DNA of 52,934 nucleotides, from positions 1 through 52,934 of IMG/VR virus record IMGVR_UViG_3300011126_000153; one strand, 5' to 3'. The DNA is from a virus. Shown here in pieces: positions 26,051 to 33,689 of this stretch (its first letter is position 1; every line of letters begins with the position of its first letter). The notes beneath the pieces are model-generated. The model searched no databases, had not been told where the DNA came from, and saw only the letters and a list, made by a program, of their open reading frames with translations. The position numbers were made by a program, and so were the translations under genes.

Positions 26051-26355
26051 AATATACAATTGATGACACACGTAAGTTTATATCGAATATTTACATGTGG
26101 CTTACTACTAACGATGATTTGGACTATATCGAAAGTTGTGTAATGGATTGTTCCTCAGAGGAGTACATGAGGATTCGCTGCAAGTTAAACGCAATTTCAA
26201 AAGATAGTAGGTCTGCTCTTAATAAAGTCGCTGAGTATGTAGATGAGACCGATGCTTGCATGCGAATATTAAGAGTAGCTGCTGAAAGAGAGCGAAATAT
26301 TAGGAAAGAAGAAAAGGCTTATAAAAAGCTCAATAAGGGGGCTATTAATGAGTAA
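26047..26355 (+). CDS. Hypothetical helical protein before rep paralogue 2
   Basis: 102 residues, helical and charged (DDLDYIESCVMDCSSEEYMR, AAERERNIRKEEKAYKKL). It overlaps the upstream gene by four bases and the downstream Rep gene by eight, so the three are translated together. No family is recognised. It could be a Rep accessory or copy-control protein. Confidence 0.55.
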   Translation: MKYTIDDTRKFISNIYMWLTTNDDLDYIESCVMDCSSEEYMRIRCKLNAISKDSRSALNKVAEYVDETDACMRILRVAAERERNIRKEEKAYKKLNKGAINE

Positions 26356-27613
26356 AGCATCAATGAAACGAATGCCTATAAATAACCTGTACTATTTTGA
26401 CAAGGGGGATCAAAAGCACAAATTCACCTACGACCAAGTTAAAAGGGCTACTAAATATATTACTCGTGCTAATGATAGAACTAAGACCATAGGGAACAAG
26501 CAAGCAGCTATTTTAGTTACGGACTTAGTGGATAGGCTAAATAAAAGCGAGAACGGATCTATTTATGTAGATCATGATTATCTTTCTAGCATCACGGATT
26601 GTTTGCCAGATCAGAATACAAAAATAATTAAGCAGCTAGCAGATATACTAGATTTTCAATATCACCGTTATGCAAGACAGGTAAAGCAATCATATTGCTA
26701 TGAAGTCAAATATACACATGATGGTGAAGATAGAATCAAAAACCCAGAACTATTTTATGATGTAAAACCTCCTAAAAACGAGGAAAGGAGGCCTAAAAAT
26801 ATCGCGATAGAACCAAAACCATACCCGATAAAAATCGGGGTTATAGCCGATAAAAATCAGCCATCATATATAGATATAAGAGATAAGGAAGAAATAAAAG
26901 AAAAAGAAGAATTAGATCCTTCTTTTTCTTTAGCGCGCGAGGTTATAACGAAATTTCCAACTAATTCTAAAACCCCAACCAAAACAAACGAGGAGAAAAC
27001 CGTGAACACGGAGAAAATTAAGCCCATAACGCAGTTATCATCCGAAATTTTTAGAAATTTTGATACTCAAACCAGTGAGGAGATCATAGAAAACTGTGTT
27101 TTTGAGGAGGTTACACCTAGTAAAATAGCCATCAACATAAAACCTAGCTTTGCTATGTCTGGCGAGAACAAGCAAAAAATTAAATCCTGTATTCGTAAGC
27201 TTTACGGGGAGGATGTACAGATGGTCAATGCCTCGTCTACCGTCCCGCAAAAACCTAAATTCTCTGTTGCAAAAGTAGCTCGTGAGGAGGGGAATCCACC
27301 AGAAACCCGAAAAAACGTTAGCCACGAATGGGGTGATATGAAAACGAAAATACTTGAGCGTTTTCCTTTGGATTACTACGATCACCTAAAGTCAGCATGG
27401 CTAGATAATCTAAATTTTATTAGGTTTGAAGATGAAAAAATAATAGTCCGAGCGCGTGCTTTTTATATTGATGAGATCTTTCAGCGATTCTCTCATGCAA
27501 TTGAACTAGCCGTGCTTAATACGAAGAAAAGCCTAGTTATTCAATACGAAAACAATGACCAACGACCGATCGAATTTTTATATAAACAAATTTTAAACAA
27601 GAGTAAAAAATGA
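26348..27613 (+). CDS. Rickettsial-plasmid-type replication protein, paralogue 2, with DnaA domain I-like C-terminus
   Basis: 421 residues. The N-terminal 130 residues (VDHDYLSSITDCLPDQNTKI, QLADILDFQYH, QSYCYEVKY) are paralogous to the 23088 protein and likely hold the origin-binding winged helix. A charged linker follows. The last 90 residues (WGDMKTKILERFPLDYYDHL, SAWLDNLNFIRFEDEKIIVR, then an IDEIFQRF segment) match the pattern of the DnaA N-terminal domain. This arrangement is known for replication proteins of Rickettsia plasmids. It probably recruits host replication proteins. Confidence 0.7.
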   Translation: MSKASMKRMPINNLYYFDKGDQKHKFTYDQVKRATKYITRANDRTKTIGNKQAAILVTDLVDRLNKSENGSIYVDHDYLSSITDCLPDQNTKIIKQLADILDFQYHRYARQVKQSYCYEVKYTHDGEDRIKNPELFYDVKPPKNEERRPKNIAIEPKPYPIKIGVIADKNQPSYIDIRDKEEIKEKEELDPSFSLAREVITKFPTNSKTPTKTNEEKTVNTEKIKPITQLSSEIFRNFDTQTSEEIIENCVFEEVTPSKIAINIKPSFAMSGENKQKIKSCIRKLYGEDVQMVNASSTVPQKPKFSVAKVAREEGNPPETRKNVSHEWGDMKTKILERFPLDYYDHLKSAWLDNLNFIRFEDEKIIVRARAFYIDEIFQRFSHAIELAVLNTKKSLVIQYENNDQRPIEFLYKQILNKSKK

Positions 27614-28179
27614 TTATTTCAAGATTAAAGCCTTATGCCATCAGTATTTTATCTATTTTTGATAAAGAGCCTAAAAAAATGGGTGCATATGTAAAACCTA
27701 GTGTGCCAAAGGCTGTGAGGAGAAAATTGCGCAAGAAGTGTTTTCAATATAAAAGTTGGCCAAGAGGCTTAACTAGATATGATAAATTCACCGTTAATGA
27801 TCTAAACAAAGTTATAGAGAAAGGACAAAAAGGCTTTACGTTGAATGCTATAAACAGAAATAGTCATAATTTTTGTGGGCAGAACATAAGCTACGGTACT
27901 ATAAAAAAATGGTGGGATTTTTATAACTGCGACGTTAAAAACAGTATCGAACATAAGGGTATAAGCTCAGATAAACTTGATAAAACTTTAACTGCAAAAG
28001 AAGCGGCGGAAATTCTTGATATAAAACTATGTAACATTTGGGGTTTGCTAAATAGTAAAGTTCTCAAGGCTAGAAGAACTAACAAGAGAAAAAATGGGCA
28101 ATATTTAATATGCCATAAAAGCGTAGATGAATTAAAAAAAATCATAATAAACAATACTCAAAAAGGAGAAAAAGTATGA
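27610..28179 (+). CDS. DNA-binding protein with MerR/excisionase-like HTH
   Basis: 189 residues. The basic N-terminal half ends in FTLNAINRNSHNFCGQ and KKWWDFYNCDV. The C-terminal 55 residues (LTAKEAAEILDIKLCNIWGL, then S.VLKARRTNKR, then YLICHKSVDELKK) form an excisionase-like winged HTH. It overlaps the rep stop by four bases. With no integrase present it is more likely a replication or transcription regulator than an excisionase. Confidence 0.6.
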   Translation: MIISRLKPYAISILSIFDKEPKKMGAYVKPSVPKAVRRKLRKKCFQYKSWPRGLTRYDKFTVNDLNKVIEKGQKGFTLNAINRNSHNFCGQNISYGTIKKWWDFYNCDVKNSIEHKGISSDKLDKTLTAKEAAEILDIKLCNIWGLLNSKVLKARRTNKRKNGQYLICHKSVDELKKIIINNTQKGEKV

Positions 28180-28183
28180 ATAC
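28145..28183 (+). repeat. Duplicated gene leader, copy 1
   Basis: About 39 bases containing AATAAACAATACTC, then AAAAAGGAGAAAAAGTATGA and the next codons recur at 28386-28424. Each copy gives a strong ribosome site (AAGGAG) and the ATG of a small gene. The two genes also share their C-terminal sequence, so a whole leader-gene unit was duplicated. Confidence 0.85.
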
Positions 28184-28379
28184 GGATGAGCATGAGGATG
28201 AGCATGAGAATGTGGATGTGGACGAAATAGCTAAAGGCCTTACTTTATCTTTTGAAAAAGCAATTGAAAAAATAAATGAAAAGGGTGAGGAGTATATATT
28301 TATGTCGATGGAAGAACCAGTTGTAGAGCGGAAGGGTAACGAAATTTTTATAGAATGGAAGGCAAAAAAGCCTAATTAA
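28176..28379 (+). CDS. Small acidic protein, tandem paralogue 1
   Basis: 67 residues. The N-terminus is extremely acidic and His-rich (MNTDEHEDEHENVDVDE). The C-terminus (MEEPVVERKGNEIFIEWKAK) matches that of the next gene (MEDPIVQRKGDEFFIEWRAK). It overlaps the upstream gene by four bases. Its role is unknown; the acidic part could mimic DNA, as in some anti-restriction proteins, but that is speculation. Confidence 0.6.
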   Translation: MNTDEHEDEHENVDVDEIAKGLTLSFEKAIEKINEKGEEYIFMSMEEPVVERKGNEIFIEWKAKKPN

Positions 28380-28416
28380 AAAACATAATAAACAATACTC
28401 AAAAAGGAGAAAAAGT

Positions 28417-28617
28417 ATGAATACGATAGATGAAAAATTATATTTAAAAGCCAAATTAACACATGAAGAAGATAAAGTCATTTTACAGGTCAAAGGAATG
28501 ACTAGAGAAGATGATGAAAAAGAAGATATAGAGGGGGGTGTATTTGAGATGATGGAAGACCCTATTGTACAAAGGAAGGGTGACGAATTTTTTATAGAAT
28601 GGAGGGCAAAAGTATGA
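28417..28617 (+). CDS. Small acidic protein, tandem paralogue 2
   Basis: 66 residues. It shares the C-terminal 20 residues and the whole leader with the previous gene, while the N-terminal half differs (KLTHEEDKVILQVKGM). Its stop overlaps the next start (ATGA at 28614). Duplication followed by divergence of the N-terminus is evident. Confidence 0.6.
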   Translation: MNTIDEKLYLKAKLTHEEDKVILQVKGMTREDDEKEDIEGGVFEMMEDPIVQRKGDEFFIEWRAKV

Positions 28618-28874
28618 ATACAATAGATATAAGGCGTGAATATGGCAGTGTTGTGTTTCGTTTAAGAGAGTCCGTTAAGGCTCGCGCGGACTGGTATGTT
28701 GAATATAATGAGCATGTTTATTCAAAAGAAGAAATATTTTACTTCGAGTTTTTAGATAAATGTATAGAGGATGATATTAAACAATTGCAATTAGCGGTAA
28801 AGCAGAATGAAAAAGATAACGATAAAAATATAATAAACTTTAAATCCAAGAATGGAGATAAAAATGAGAAATAG
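28614..28874 (+). CDS. Hypothetical protein upstream of ssb
   Basis: 86 residues from the ATG at 28614, chosen because it forms an ATGA overlap with the upstream stop and begins MNTIDI like its neighbour. An ATG 15 bases earlier is possible. Charged and helical with aromatic residues (ADWYVEYNEHVYSKEEIFYF). It overlaps the ssb start. Function unknown. Confidence 0.55.
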   Translation: MNTIDIRREYGSVVFRLRESVKARADWYVEYNEHVYSKEEIFYFEFLDKCIEDDIKQLQLAVKQNEKDNDKNIINFKSKNGDKNEK

Positions 28875-29283
28875 CGCAGAAATACAGCTGATAGGATATG
28901 TTTACCAAGATGCAAAATGCCCGAATGAGCAAGCTTATCCTAACTGGGTAACGTTTAAAGTTTGTGTTAATAAAAAATATAAAGATAAAAGCGGACAAGA
29001 ACAACAAGATACTAGCTGGTTCGAATGTAAATCTAATTCTGAAAAACAATCTCAGTTAATTAAATTATACGTTAAAGATAAAAGCGGAATACTCGTAAGA
29101 GGAATACCTAAAGTAAGAGCCTATACCTCGAGCGCAGGTACTGCTGAAGGTAGCATAGAAGTAATGGTTACATCCTTTGATGTTTTAACTAAGCCCAAGG
29201 GTAATAACACGACCTCTGAGAGTAACTATTCAAATAAGAGTGTACCTGTAGAATCGTTTAAAGATGATGATATCCCGTTTTAG
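28864..29283 (+). CDS. ssb: Single-stranded DNA-binding protein
   Basis: 139 residues from the ATG at 28864, which has a GGAG site seven bases upstream; an ATG four codons earlier lacks one. An OB fold is indicated by AEIQLIGYVYQDAK, NWVTFKVCVNKKY, TSWFECKS and GILVRGIPKVRAYT. The C-terminus has a low-complexity linker and the acidic tip DDDIPF typical of SSB. It would coat single strands in replication and serve the RecT pair. Confidence 0.85.
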   Translation: MRNSAEIQLIGYVYQDAKCPNEQAYPNWVTFKVCVNKKYKDKSGQEQQDTSWFECKSNSEKQSQLIKLYVKDKSGILVRGIPKVRAYTSSAGTAEGSIEVMVTSFDVLTKPKGNNTTSESNYSNKSVPVESFKDDDIPF

Positions 29284-29311
29284 TAATTAAAATCGGGAAT
29301 AGTAGGAATAC

Positions 29312-29320
29312 TGATATAAT
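29312..29320 (+). promoter_or_regulatory. Extended -10 promoter after ssb
   Basis: TG-A-TATAAT (TG at 29312, -10 at 29315-29320) is a perfect extended -10 element. It sits 30 bases before the start at 29350. The same TGATANAAT form occurs upstream of 41563, 42135 and 51840. Confidence 0.6.
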
Positions 29321-29349
29321 GTTTAATAATAAGAATAAAGGGAGTGATT

Positions 29350-29859
29350 ATGAAGGATGAAGAGAAGAAGATAAATAAGACTAAGTGGGCGAATAAAAAA
29401 CCAAAAGGAAAGCAAAAGGTTAGTAGTAAAGCTAAAGCTAAAACTGACTATGAAGATAATCTGATAGAAAAAAAACATCCATTTGATAATGATGTTAATG
29501 AAGTCTACGTGCCATGGGACAGAGACAAAGAAATGTATGAGCATGTAATAACATCTGCTGAAGATAAGAAGATGAATAAGACTAAGTTGGCTAATAAAGT
29601 TACGGGAACGGTTATCTTAAATAGACCGAAGACAAAGCTAAAAAATAATGAAGACGATCTTTTATATGAAATAATAAGATGGGGCAAAGATAAGAAAAAA
29701 GCTGAAAAAGCTATAGAGGAAACCAAAAAGGATGTTCAGAAAACTTTAGAAGAAATAAAAATCATTCAAAGCTCTATAGAATCGGTTCAACGTAAAGTAG
29801 CAAAAAGATCAGAAAATGCAACTTGGAGTTGGATCAAAGGCTTATTTTATAACAAGTAA
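29350..29859 (+). CDS. Lysine-rich coiled-coil protein
   Basis: 169 residues from the ATG at 29350, which has GGGAG five bases upstream; a GTG six bases earlier is less likely. Two similar units, KKINKTKWANK and KKMNKTKLANKV, about 74 residues apart, suggest internal duplication. The C-terminal 50 residues form a coiled coil (AEKAIEETKKDVQKTLEEIK) ending in an aromatic TWSWIKGLFYN that could touch a membrane. Function unknown. Confidence 0.55.
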   Translation: MKDEEKKINKTKWANKKPKGKQKVSSKAKAKTDYEDNLIEKKHPFDNDVNEVYVPWDRDKEMYEHVITSAEDKKMNKTKLANKVTGTVILNRPKTKLKNNEDDLLYEIIRWGKDKKKAEKAIEETKKDVQKTLEEIKIIQSSIESVQRKVAKRSENATWSWIKGLFYNK

Positions 29860-29899
29860 ATAATCAATAATCACTTACAAAATAACATATAGGGGGAGA

Positions 29900-30454
29900 A
29901 TGAAAACTAAAGAAGAATTTGTAAAGCATGTAAAAGTAGGGCAGCCTACTAAATATAAGGGTGACGAGCATATAGGTATGTTATTCGATACTATGGGAAA
30001 AGGAGAGGGGGTTATGGCATTTTGTGCTGAAGCCTCCATTAGTCAAACCACATTTAATCTATGGCTACGTACGCATAAAGAGTTTAAAGACGCTCATGAA
30101 ATAGTACTGAATATAGCCGGTAGGCAATGGGAGAAATACCCAAAGGATGATCCGGATTTTAATATAGCCTATTGGTCAGTAATAATGCGTAATCGCTATG
30201 GTTATGGTAAATCAAGAATTAGAGAAGCTAAGAACGAAACGCCACTTGCTCGTATAGAAACTATCTGGAAAGGCTTAGAAGAAGGAGAATTGGGGGCGCA
30301 AGAAGCAACGCAGTTAGCGTCCGTAGCAACTACACATGCTAATATTATAGCTAATTCGCAAGAAGAGCCAGGGGAAGTTAAGGTTGATAGCATAGAAGAT
30401 ATACTTGCAAAAGTAGCGATCATAAAAGGGGTGCTAGGTGACAATGCTAAATAA
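29900..30454 (+). CDS. Terminase small subunit-like DNA-binding protein
   Basis: 184 residues. GQPTKYKGDEHIGMLF, then GEGVMAFCAEASISQTTFNL, then WLRTHKEFKDAHEIV, and DFNIAYWSVIMRNRYGY follow the common small-terminase layout of HTH, helix and core (GRPSKY, S..T...W, HPEF..A, N..RFGW). It would bind the packaging site and form a ring with TerL. It lies about 12.4 kb before terL (42870), which is unusual. Confidence 0.65.
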   Translation: MKTKEEFVKHVKVGQPTKYKGDEHIGMLFDTMGKGEGVMAFCAEASISQTTFNLWLRTHKEFKDAHEIVLNIAGRQWEKYPKDDPDFNIAYWSVIMRNRYGYGKSRIREAKNETPLARIETIWKGLEEGELGAQEATQLASVATTHANIIANSQEEPGEVKVDSIEDILAKVAIIKGVLGDNAK

Positions 30455-30800
30455 AAAGATCATGTCTATAGTAAAGCTGAACCATATATTTAAGGAGGTC
30501 AAAACTACCATTTTAGATATTATGTATTTGCTGGAGAAAGAAAAGGTTGATATACATCATCCGAAACTAATGCAAAGAGAAAGTGAGCTTGATGACGAGA
30601 TGGAAGAATTAACGAGCAAATTTAAACAATATAAGGCTCTTTCTGCTGCTACTGTAGTGAAGAATCAACATAGAAATAATTCAGAGAATGTAGATCGCTT
30701 ATTGAGATATTGTGATGAGTATATAGGACGTCCGGCAACTAAGGACGACAGATTTGTATTGGGTGATACGATTCGTTATAAAGAGGACTACATTGGTTGA
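30444..30800 (+). CDS. Helical hypothetical protein
   Basis: 118 residues from the ATG at 30444; a GTG six bases earlier would give 120. Helical throughout (VKTTILDIMYLLEKEKVDIH, EMEELTSKFKQYKALSA), with a C-terminal YIGRPATKDDRFVLGDTIRY. It overlaps the TerS-like gene and is the last forward gene before the reverse LRR gene. Function unknown. Confidence 0.55.
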   Translation: MLNKKIMSIVKLNHIFKEVKTTILDIMYLLEKEKVDIHHPKLMQRESELDDEMEELTSKFKQYKALSAATVVKNQHRNNSENVDRLLRYCDEYIGRPATKDDRFVLGDTIRYKEDYIG

Positions 30801-30813
30801 AATAAGAATTTAG

Positions 30814-30841
30814 ACCATTTACCCCGAGTGAGGTAAATGGT
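30814..30841. terminator. Hairpin between convergent genes
   Basis: The perfect 10-base arms ACCATTTACC (30814-30823) and GGTAAATGGT (30832-30841) enclose an eight-base loop. It lies between the forward gene ending at 30800 and the reverse gene ending at 30848. No long T-run follows on either side, so it may act as a two-way terminator of moderate strength. Confidence 0.6.
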
Positions 30842-30847
30842 TCGCTG

Positions 30848-31519
30848 CTATTCGTCAATATAGTTGATTGTTCGTTCACCGCTTTCGCTAATGTGTAATA
30901 CGTCATAATCTTCTACTACAGTCATACTTTTTAGCTCAAGTTTCATAAGTGAATCATTTGTTCCCAGTGCCTCAGCAAATGCAATTGCTCCGTACTCGGA
31001 TATTATATTATGACTTAGATCAAGGTTTTTAAGAGTATGATTGAACTTTAAAGAATGGGCAATTGATGCTGCTCCGCTATAAGTAATCAAACACTGAATT
31101 AGCTCAAGAGTAGTGAGAGTAGTATTAACCTTTAAAGCCTGGGAAAATTCATCTGCCATTACATCCCCCATATAAGCATCTATTATACTAAGAGAAGATA
31201 GTTTTTTATTAAAATGTAAAGCCTCGGCGATAGCAGTAGTATCACACATTTTGGTATGGATTAGCTCTAGGCTCTCGAGAGTATCATTTACTTTTAAAGC
31301 TTCGCCTAATGCAATAGCTCCTTCCTCTTCTATTGATATGTCTCCTATATAAAGCCCGGTAACAGATTTATTTACTTTTAAAGCTTCCGCTAGAGCAATT
31401 ATTTCTTCAGTCGTTAGCTTTACAAATTCTTCACCTGAATTGTCGTAATTAGATAAGAATATCATGTTGTCTTTGTTTTTAGTGGCTAGAAATTCGTGTA
31501 TAATTGATAGGTATTTCAT
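30848..31519 (-). CDS. Leucine-rich repeat protein 2, ribonuclease-inhibitor type
   Basis: 223 residues with about six degenerate 28-residue LRR units (EEIIALAEALKVNKSVTGLY, EEGAIALGEALKVNDTLESL, YGAIAFAEALGTNDSLMKLE). It has no signal peptide and no Trp-rich insert, and is shorter and more diverged than the 18978 protein. Protein-protein binding is the expected role. It has a strong own promoter and stands divergent from a ribbon-helix-helix gene. Confidence 0.8.
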   Translation of the reverse strand: MKYLSIIHEFLATKNKDNMIFLSNYDNSGEEFVKLTTEEIIALAEALKVNKSVTGLYIGDISIEEEGAIALGEALKVNDTLESLELIHTKMCDTTAIAEALHFNKKLSSLSIIDAYMGDVMADEFSQALKVNTTLTTLELIQCLITYSGAASIAHSLKFNHTLKNLDLSHNIISEYGAIAFAEALGTNDSLMKLELKSMTVVEDYDVLHISESGERTINYIDE

Positions 31520-31570
31520 AATAGTTCTCCTTTAAGTTAACGTTTGGCACTGTGTAAGTGCTATAAAGCT

Positions 31571-31640
31571 ACTATAAAACACTATTTATTAGTTGTCAAT
31601 AGTTTTTTTTATTTACAACAACTATTTTATAATATATATT
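31571..31640. promoter_or_regulatory. Divergent promoters of LRR2 and RHH1 with operator-like inverted repeat
   Basis: Reverse strand: TTGACA (31599-31594), 17-base spacer, TATAGT (31576-31571), an excellent sigma-70 promoter for the LRR gene. Forward strand: TTTACA (31612-31617), 17-base spacer, TATATT (31635-31640). The arms AATAGTT (31598-31604) and AACTATT (31620-31626) overlap the -35 of the reverse promoter and the forward promoter spacer. The RHH1 protein is the natural candidate to bind them. Confidence 0.6.
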
Positions 31641-31671
31641 ATGGAGACAATTAATTAAGTGAGTAAATATT

Positions 31672-31833
31672 ATGAGTAAAGAAGAAAAAAGTAAAACTAG
31701 TGTTATATCGGTATCAATGCCTAATGAGTTATATGATAAGCTAAGGGCGTATGCGGAGCAGAAGGATAGGTCAAAGGGTTCTGTTATGAGGACGGGACTT
31801 AAGTTGCTTTTAGAGGAGGAAAATAGAAAGTAG
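31672..31833 (+). CDS. Ribbon-helix-helix (CopG-like) regulator RHH1
   Basis: 53 residues. TSVISVSMPNELYDKLRAYA, then KDRSKGSVMRTGLKLLLEEE is a complete ribbon-helix-helix pattern: a strand, helix A and helix B around the RSKGS turn. Such proteins dimerise and bind short repeats. It is divergent from LRR2 and followed by a strong hairpin. No toxin partner is seen next to it. Confidence 0.75.
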   Translation: MSKEEKSKTSVISVSMPNELYDKLRAYAEQKDRSKGSVMRTGLKLLLEEENRK

Positions 31834-31843
31834 GACTACAGAT

Positions 31844-31876
31844 AAACTATCTTAGCACGCCTCACTAAGATAGTTT
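31844..31876. terminator. Bidirectional terminator hairpin
   Basis: Perfect 12-base arms (AAACTATCTTAG at 31844-31855, CTAAGATAGTTT at 31865-31876) enclose a nine-base loop. The hairpin lies between the forward RHH1 gene and the reverse gene ending at 31885. The T-rich 3' side (GTTCTTTATT) and the A-rich 5' side allow use in both directions. Confidence 0.75.
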
Positions 31877-31884
31877 GTTCTTTA

Positions 31885-32148
31885 TTAAAGGAGGGCAAAA
31901 AGCAAAACAGAAAGCACAATAGACGTAATACCTATGAGTATTATTCTTTTTGTTCTAAGGTTCTCTGCATCAAAAATCTTCTGAAACTTAATAGCATGCT
32001 CATCATCACACTCAAGAGGCTCATCAATGAGTGATAGGATAAAAACTGCCTCTTGCCCAGGTTCTAGTGTTATGGTGCTACATTCTTTTTTAGCTGCTCG
32101 AAGTTCTGCTATTTGCTGTTTTAGACTTGTGTTGTTATCTACTTTCAT
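31885..32148 (-). CDS. C-terminally membrane-anchored small protein
   Basis: 87 residues. A polar N-terminal 65 residues is followed by one strongly hydrophobic helix (IILIGITSIVLSVLLFALL) at the very end, giving a tail-anchored layout. It overlaps the preceding array gene by 14 bases and is the last gene of that reverse operon. Holin-like function is conceivable but not supported by a second membrane segment. Confidence 0.6.
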   Translation of the reverse strand: MKVDNNTSLKQQIAELRAAKKECSTITLEPGQEAVFILSLIDEPLECDDEHAIKFQKIFDAENLRTKRIILIGITSIVLSVLLFALL

Positions 32149-32821
32149 AATACAATTTATTTTCTCCGTTCATTATGGTTTTAAAAATATAAAATTCATC
32201 ATCAGTTAAGTTAAGAACATCAAAATTATGAGGACTTTTACCTAGGTATCCTTTTCTTTTTAAAAATCCAATTATTTTTAGTCTATGTTTTTTGGTATCA
32301 GGTTTAAATACATATGGAGTTTTTAAGGTTCTAAACTTATCAAGCCTAATGTTCATGTCATCCTGAAAAGTACACGTAGTTACAAATTTACTAGGCGATT
32401 GTAAAGATTCATCGAGAGATTCCTCAAACTTTGATAATTCAATTTCATTTCCGTGTGTTACAAATCCTATAGAGTGAATCATTGCGTGTTCTGAAATTTC
32501 ATTATTCAAAAACTTTTGAAGTACTTCTTTTGCTAAAGCACCCCTTAAATTGTTTAACGGATCTTTTTGCTTGTTTTTATGTATTTGGTTTAATGTTACA
32601 AAATAATAATCATTTTCGTTGTCTAAAAAATTTTTGCTATATTTAACTAATTTATCTTTAGCATCTTGGTTTAAATCTTCTATCAAGGCTATAGTATCTT
32701 CTTTAGTATTCTTTACTTTTTGTTTTTCGTCATTTAATTCAGATGCTTCAAAAAGAGCATATCCTAAATCGGATTCTTTAAACTTTATTAGTTCTAGTGC
32801 TAGTTTTTCGTTGTTAGTCAT
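32135..32821 (-). CDS. Array family member P1
   Basis: 228 residues, the longest of the tandem family. A long unrelated N-terminal half precedes the shared module: SKFVTTCTFQDD near residue 143, IGFLKRKGYLGKS near 187 and the family ending LNLTDDEFYIFK. The last module looks like a winged helix (helix-turn-K-K/R-K-G-(Y/F/L)-L, strand, LTDDEF helix). No known family is recognised. It is the last family member to be transcribed. Confidence 0.6.
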   Translation of the reverse strand: MTNNEKLALELIKFKESDLGYALFEASELNDEKQKVKNTKEDTIALIEDLNQDAKDKLVKYSKNFLDNENDYYFVTLNQIHKNKQKDPLNNLRGALAKEVLQKFLNNEISEHAMIHSIGFVTHGNEIELSKFEESLDESLQSPSKFVTTCTFQDDMNIRLDKFRTLKTPYVFKPDTKKHRLKIIGFLKRKGYLGKSPHNFDVLNLTDDEFYIFKTIMNGENKLYYESR

Positions 32822-32829
32822 GCTGTTCC

Positions 32830-32898
32830 TTATTTTTTATAATTTTTTATGTTTGCTAGTTGCAGTTTTAGGCTTGTGGTCTGGTCTGGTTTAGTCAT
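32830..32898 (-). pseudogene. Remnant of an array gene, 22 codons
   Basis: The frame MTKPDQTTSLKLQLANIKNY plus two residues begins exactly like array members (MTKPD..). It ends after 22 codons in AT-rich sequence that repeats the leader upstream of P3. It looks like the surviving start of a deleted copy, or of a leader duplicated together with P1. Confidence 0.45.
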
Positions 32899-33430
32899 AT
32901 TTACCTTCTACTGCGTTGTTAAAGTTGCTATATGCCATATCCATAAGTCTTTTATAAACCAAAAGTTCTATATCAGTTAGACAATTAGCAAAATCACAAT
33001 ATTGATTATCACATAGAACTATACTAGTATTAGTATATTTTATAAGCTTGCATTTTACCAAAGAGTCTAAAACTATGGTTATGTGACCTTCATATGATGG
33101 GAAGACATCTATTTTATAAGGGTTGTTATTATCCATTTTTTTAAACCGCTGATATATAGAGTCAAGTTTATCAGAAAAAATTATATTTTTAACAGGTGAT
33201 CTTTTATTCATTAGATCTTTCGCTAAATCAGAAATATAATCTTCATTTTTGATAGGGTCAGCCATTCTATCATCAAATGCAATATTATATTTAAAAGCCT
33301 CTTCCGCGTGTTTTAGCCTTGTTAGTTTCCCTATAGCTCCTTCTGCTAAGTACGGAGGGCTGAGTAAAATTAATTCTAGTTCTTCTTCTAGCTCCCTCTC
33401 CATAGCGTCTAGGTCATCTTGTTTAGTCAT
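32891..33430 (-). CDS. Array family member P2
   Basis: 179 residues. The start MTKQDDLDAMERELEEELEL is the family N-terminal helix. The middle has SPVKNIIFSDKLDSIYQRFK. The C-terminal module has VLDSLVKCKLIKYTNTSIVL and LTDIELLVYKRL in place of the usual LTDDEF. Diverged but clearly the same layout. Function unknown. Confidence 0.6.
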   Translation of the reverse strand: MTKQDDLDAMERELEEELELILLSPPYLAEGAIGKLTRLKHAEEAFKYNIAFDDRMADPIKNEDYISDLAKDLMNKRSPVKNIIFSDKLDSIYQRFKKMDNNNPYKIDVFPSYEGHITIVLDSLVKCKLIKYTNTSIVLCDNQYCDFANCLTDIELLVYKRLMDMAYSNFNNAVEGKYD

Positions 33431-33437
33431 ATTATCT

Positions 33438-33689
33438 CTACACGTTGGTTACTAAAATTATATAAAGCCTAACTTCATCATCAGTTAAACTATAAGGATT
33501 TATTGTGGAATGCATAATCATACATTCCGGCTCGCCATCCGAGGACTCTTTAATTAATCCTTTTTTTATTAGAGATTTTGCTACTTTCATTCTGTATTGC
33601 TCGTCTTGTAGATTAACAGATGGGCCTTGTAATTTCTCTGATCTCTTTACCATTTTTTCTTGAAATTCAATGATTTTTGTTATTGTCAT
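33438..33689 (-). CDS. Array family member P3 (short)
   Basis: 83 residues from the ATG at 33689 (MTITKI); a start 12 bases upstream is possible. It holds only a short N-terminal helix and the C-terminal module (MKVAKSLIKKGLIKESSDGE, then YSLTDDEVRLYIIL). The middle C-I-F-S module is missing, so it is a minimal form or an internal deletion product. Confidence 0.6.
   Translation of the reverse strand: MTITKIIEFQEKMVKRSEKLQGPSVNLQDEQYRMKVAKSLIKKGLIKESSDGEPECMIMHSTINPYSLTDDEVRLYIILVTNV

Noticed and set aside
27610-28179. Excisionase assignment
   Set aside because: The HTH is excisionase-like, but without an integrase a regulatory role is more likely.
31672-31833. RHH1 considered as the antitoxin of a toxin-antitoxin pair
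   Set aside because: No toxin-like gene follows it; a terminator stands directly downstream and the divergent gene is an LRR protein.
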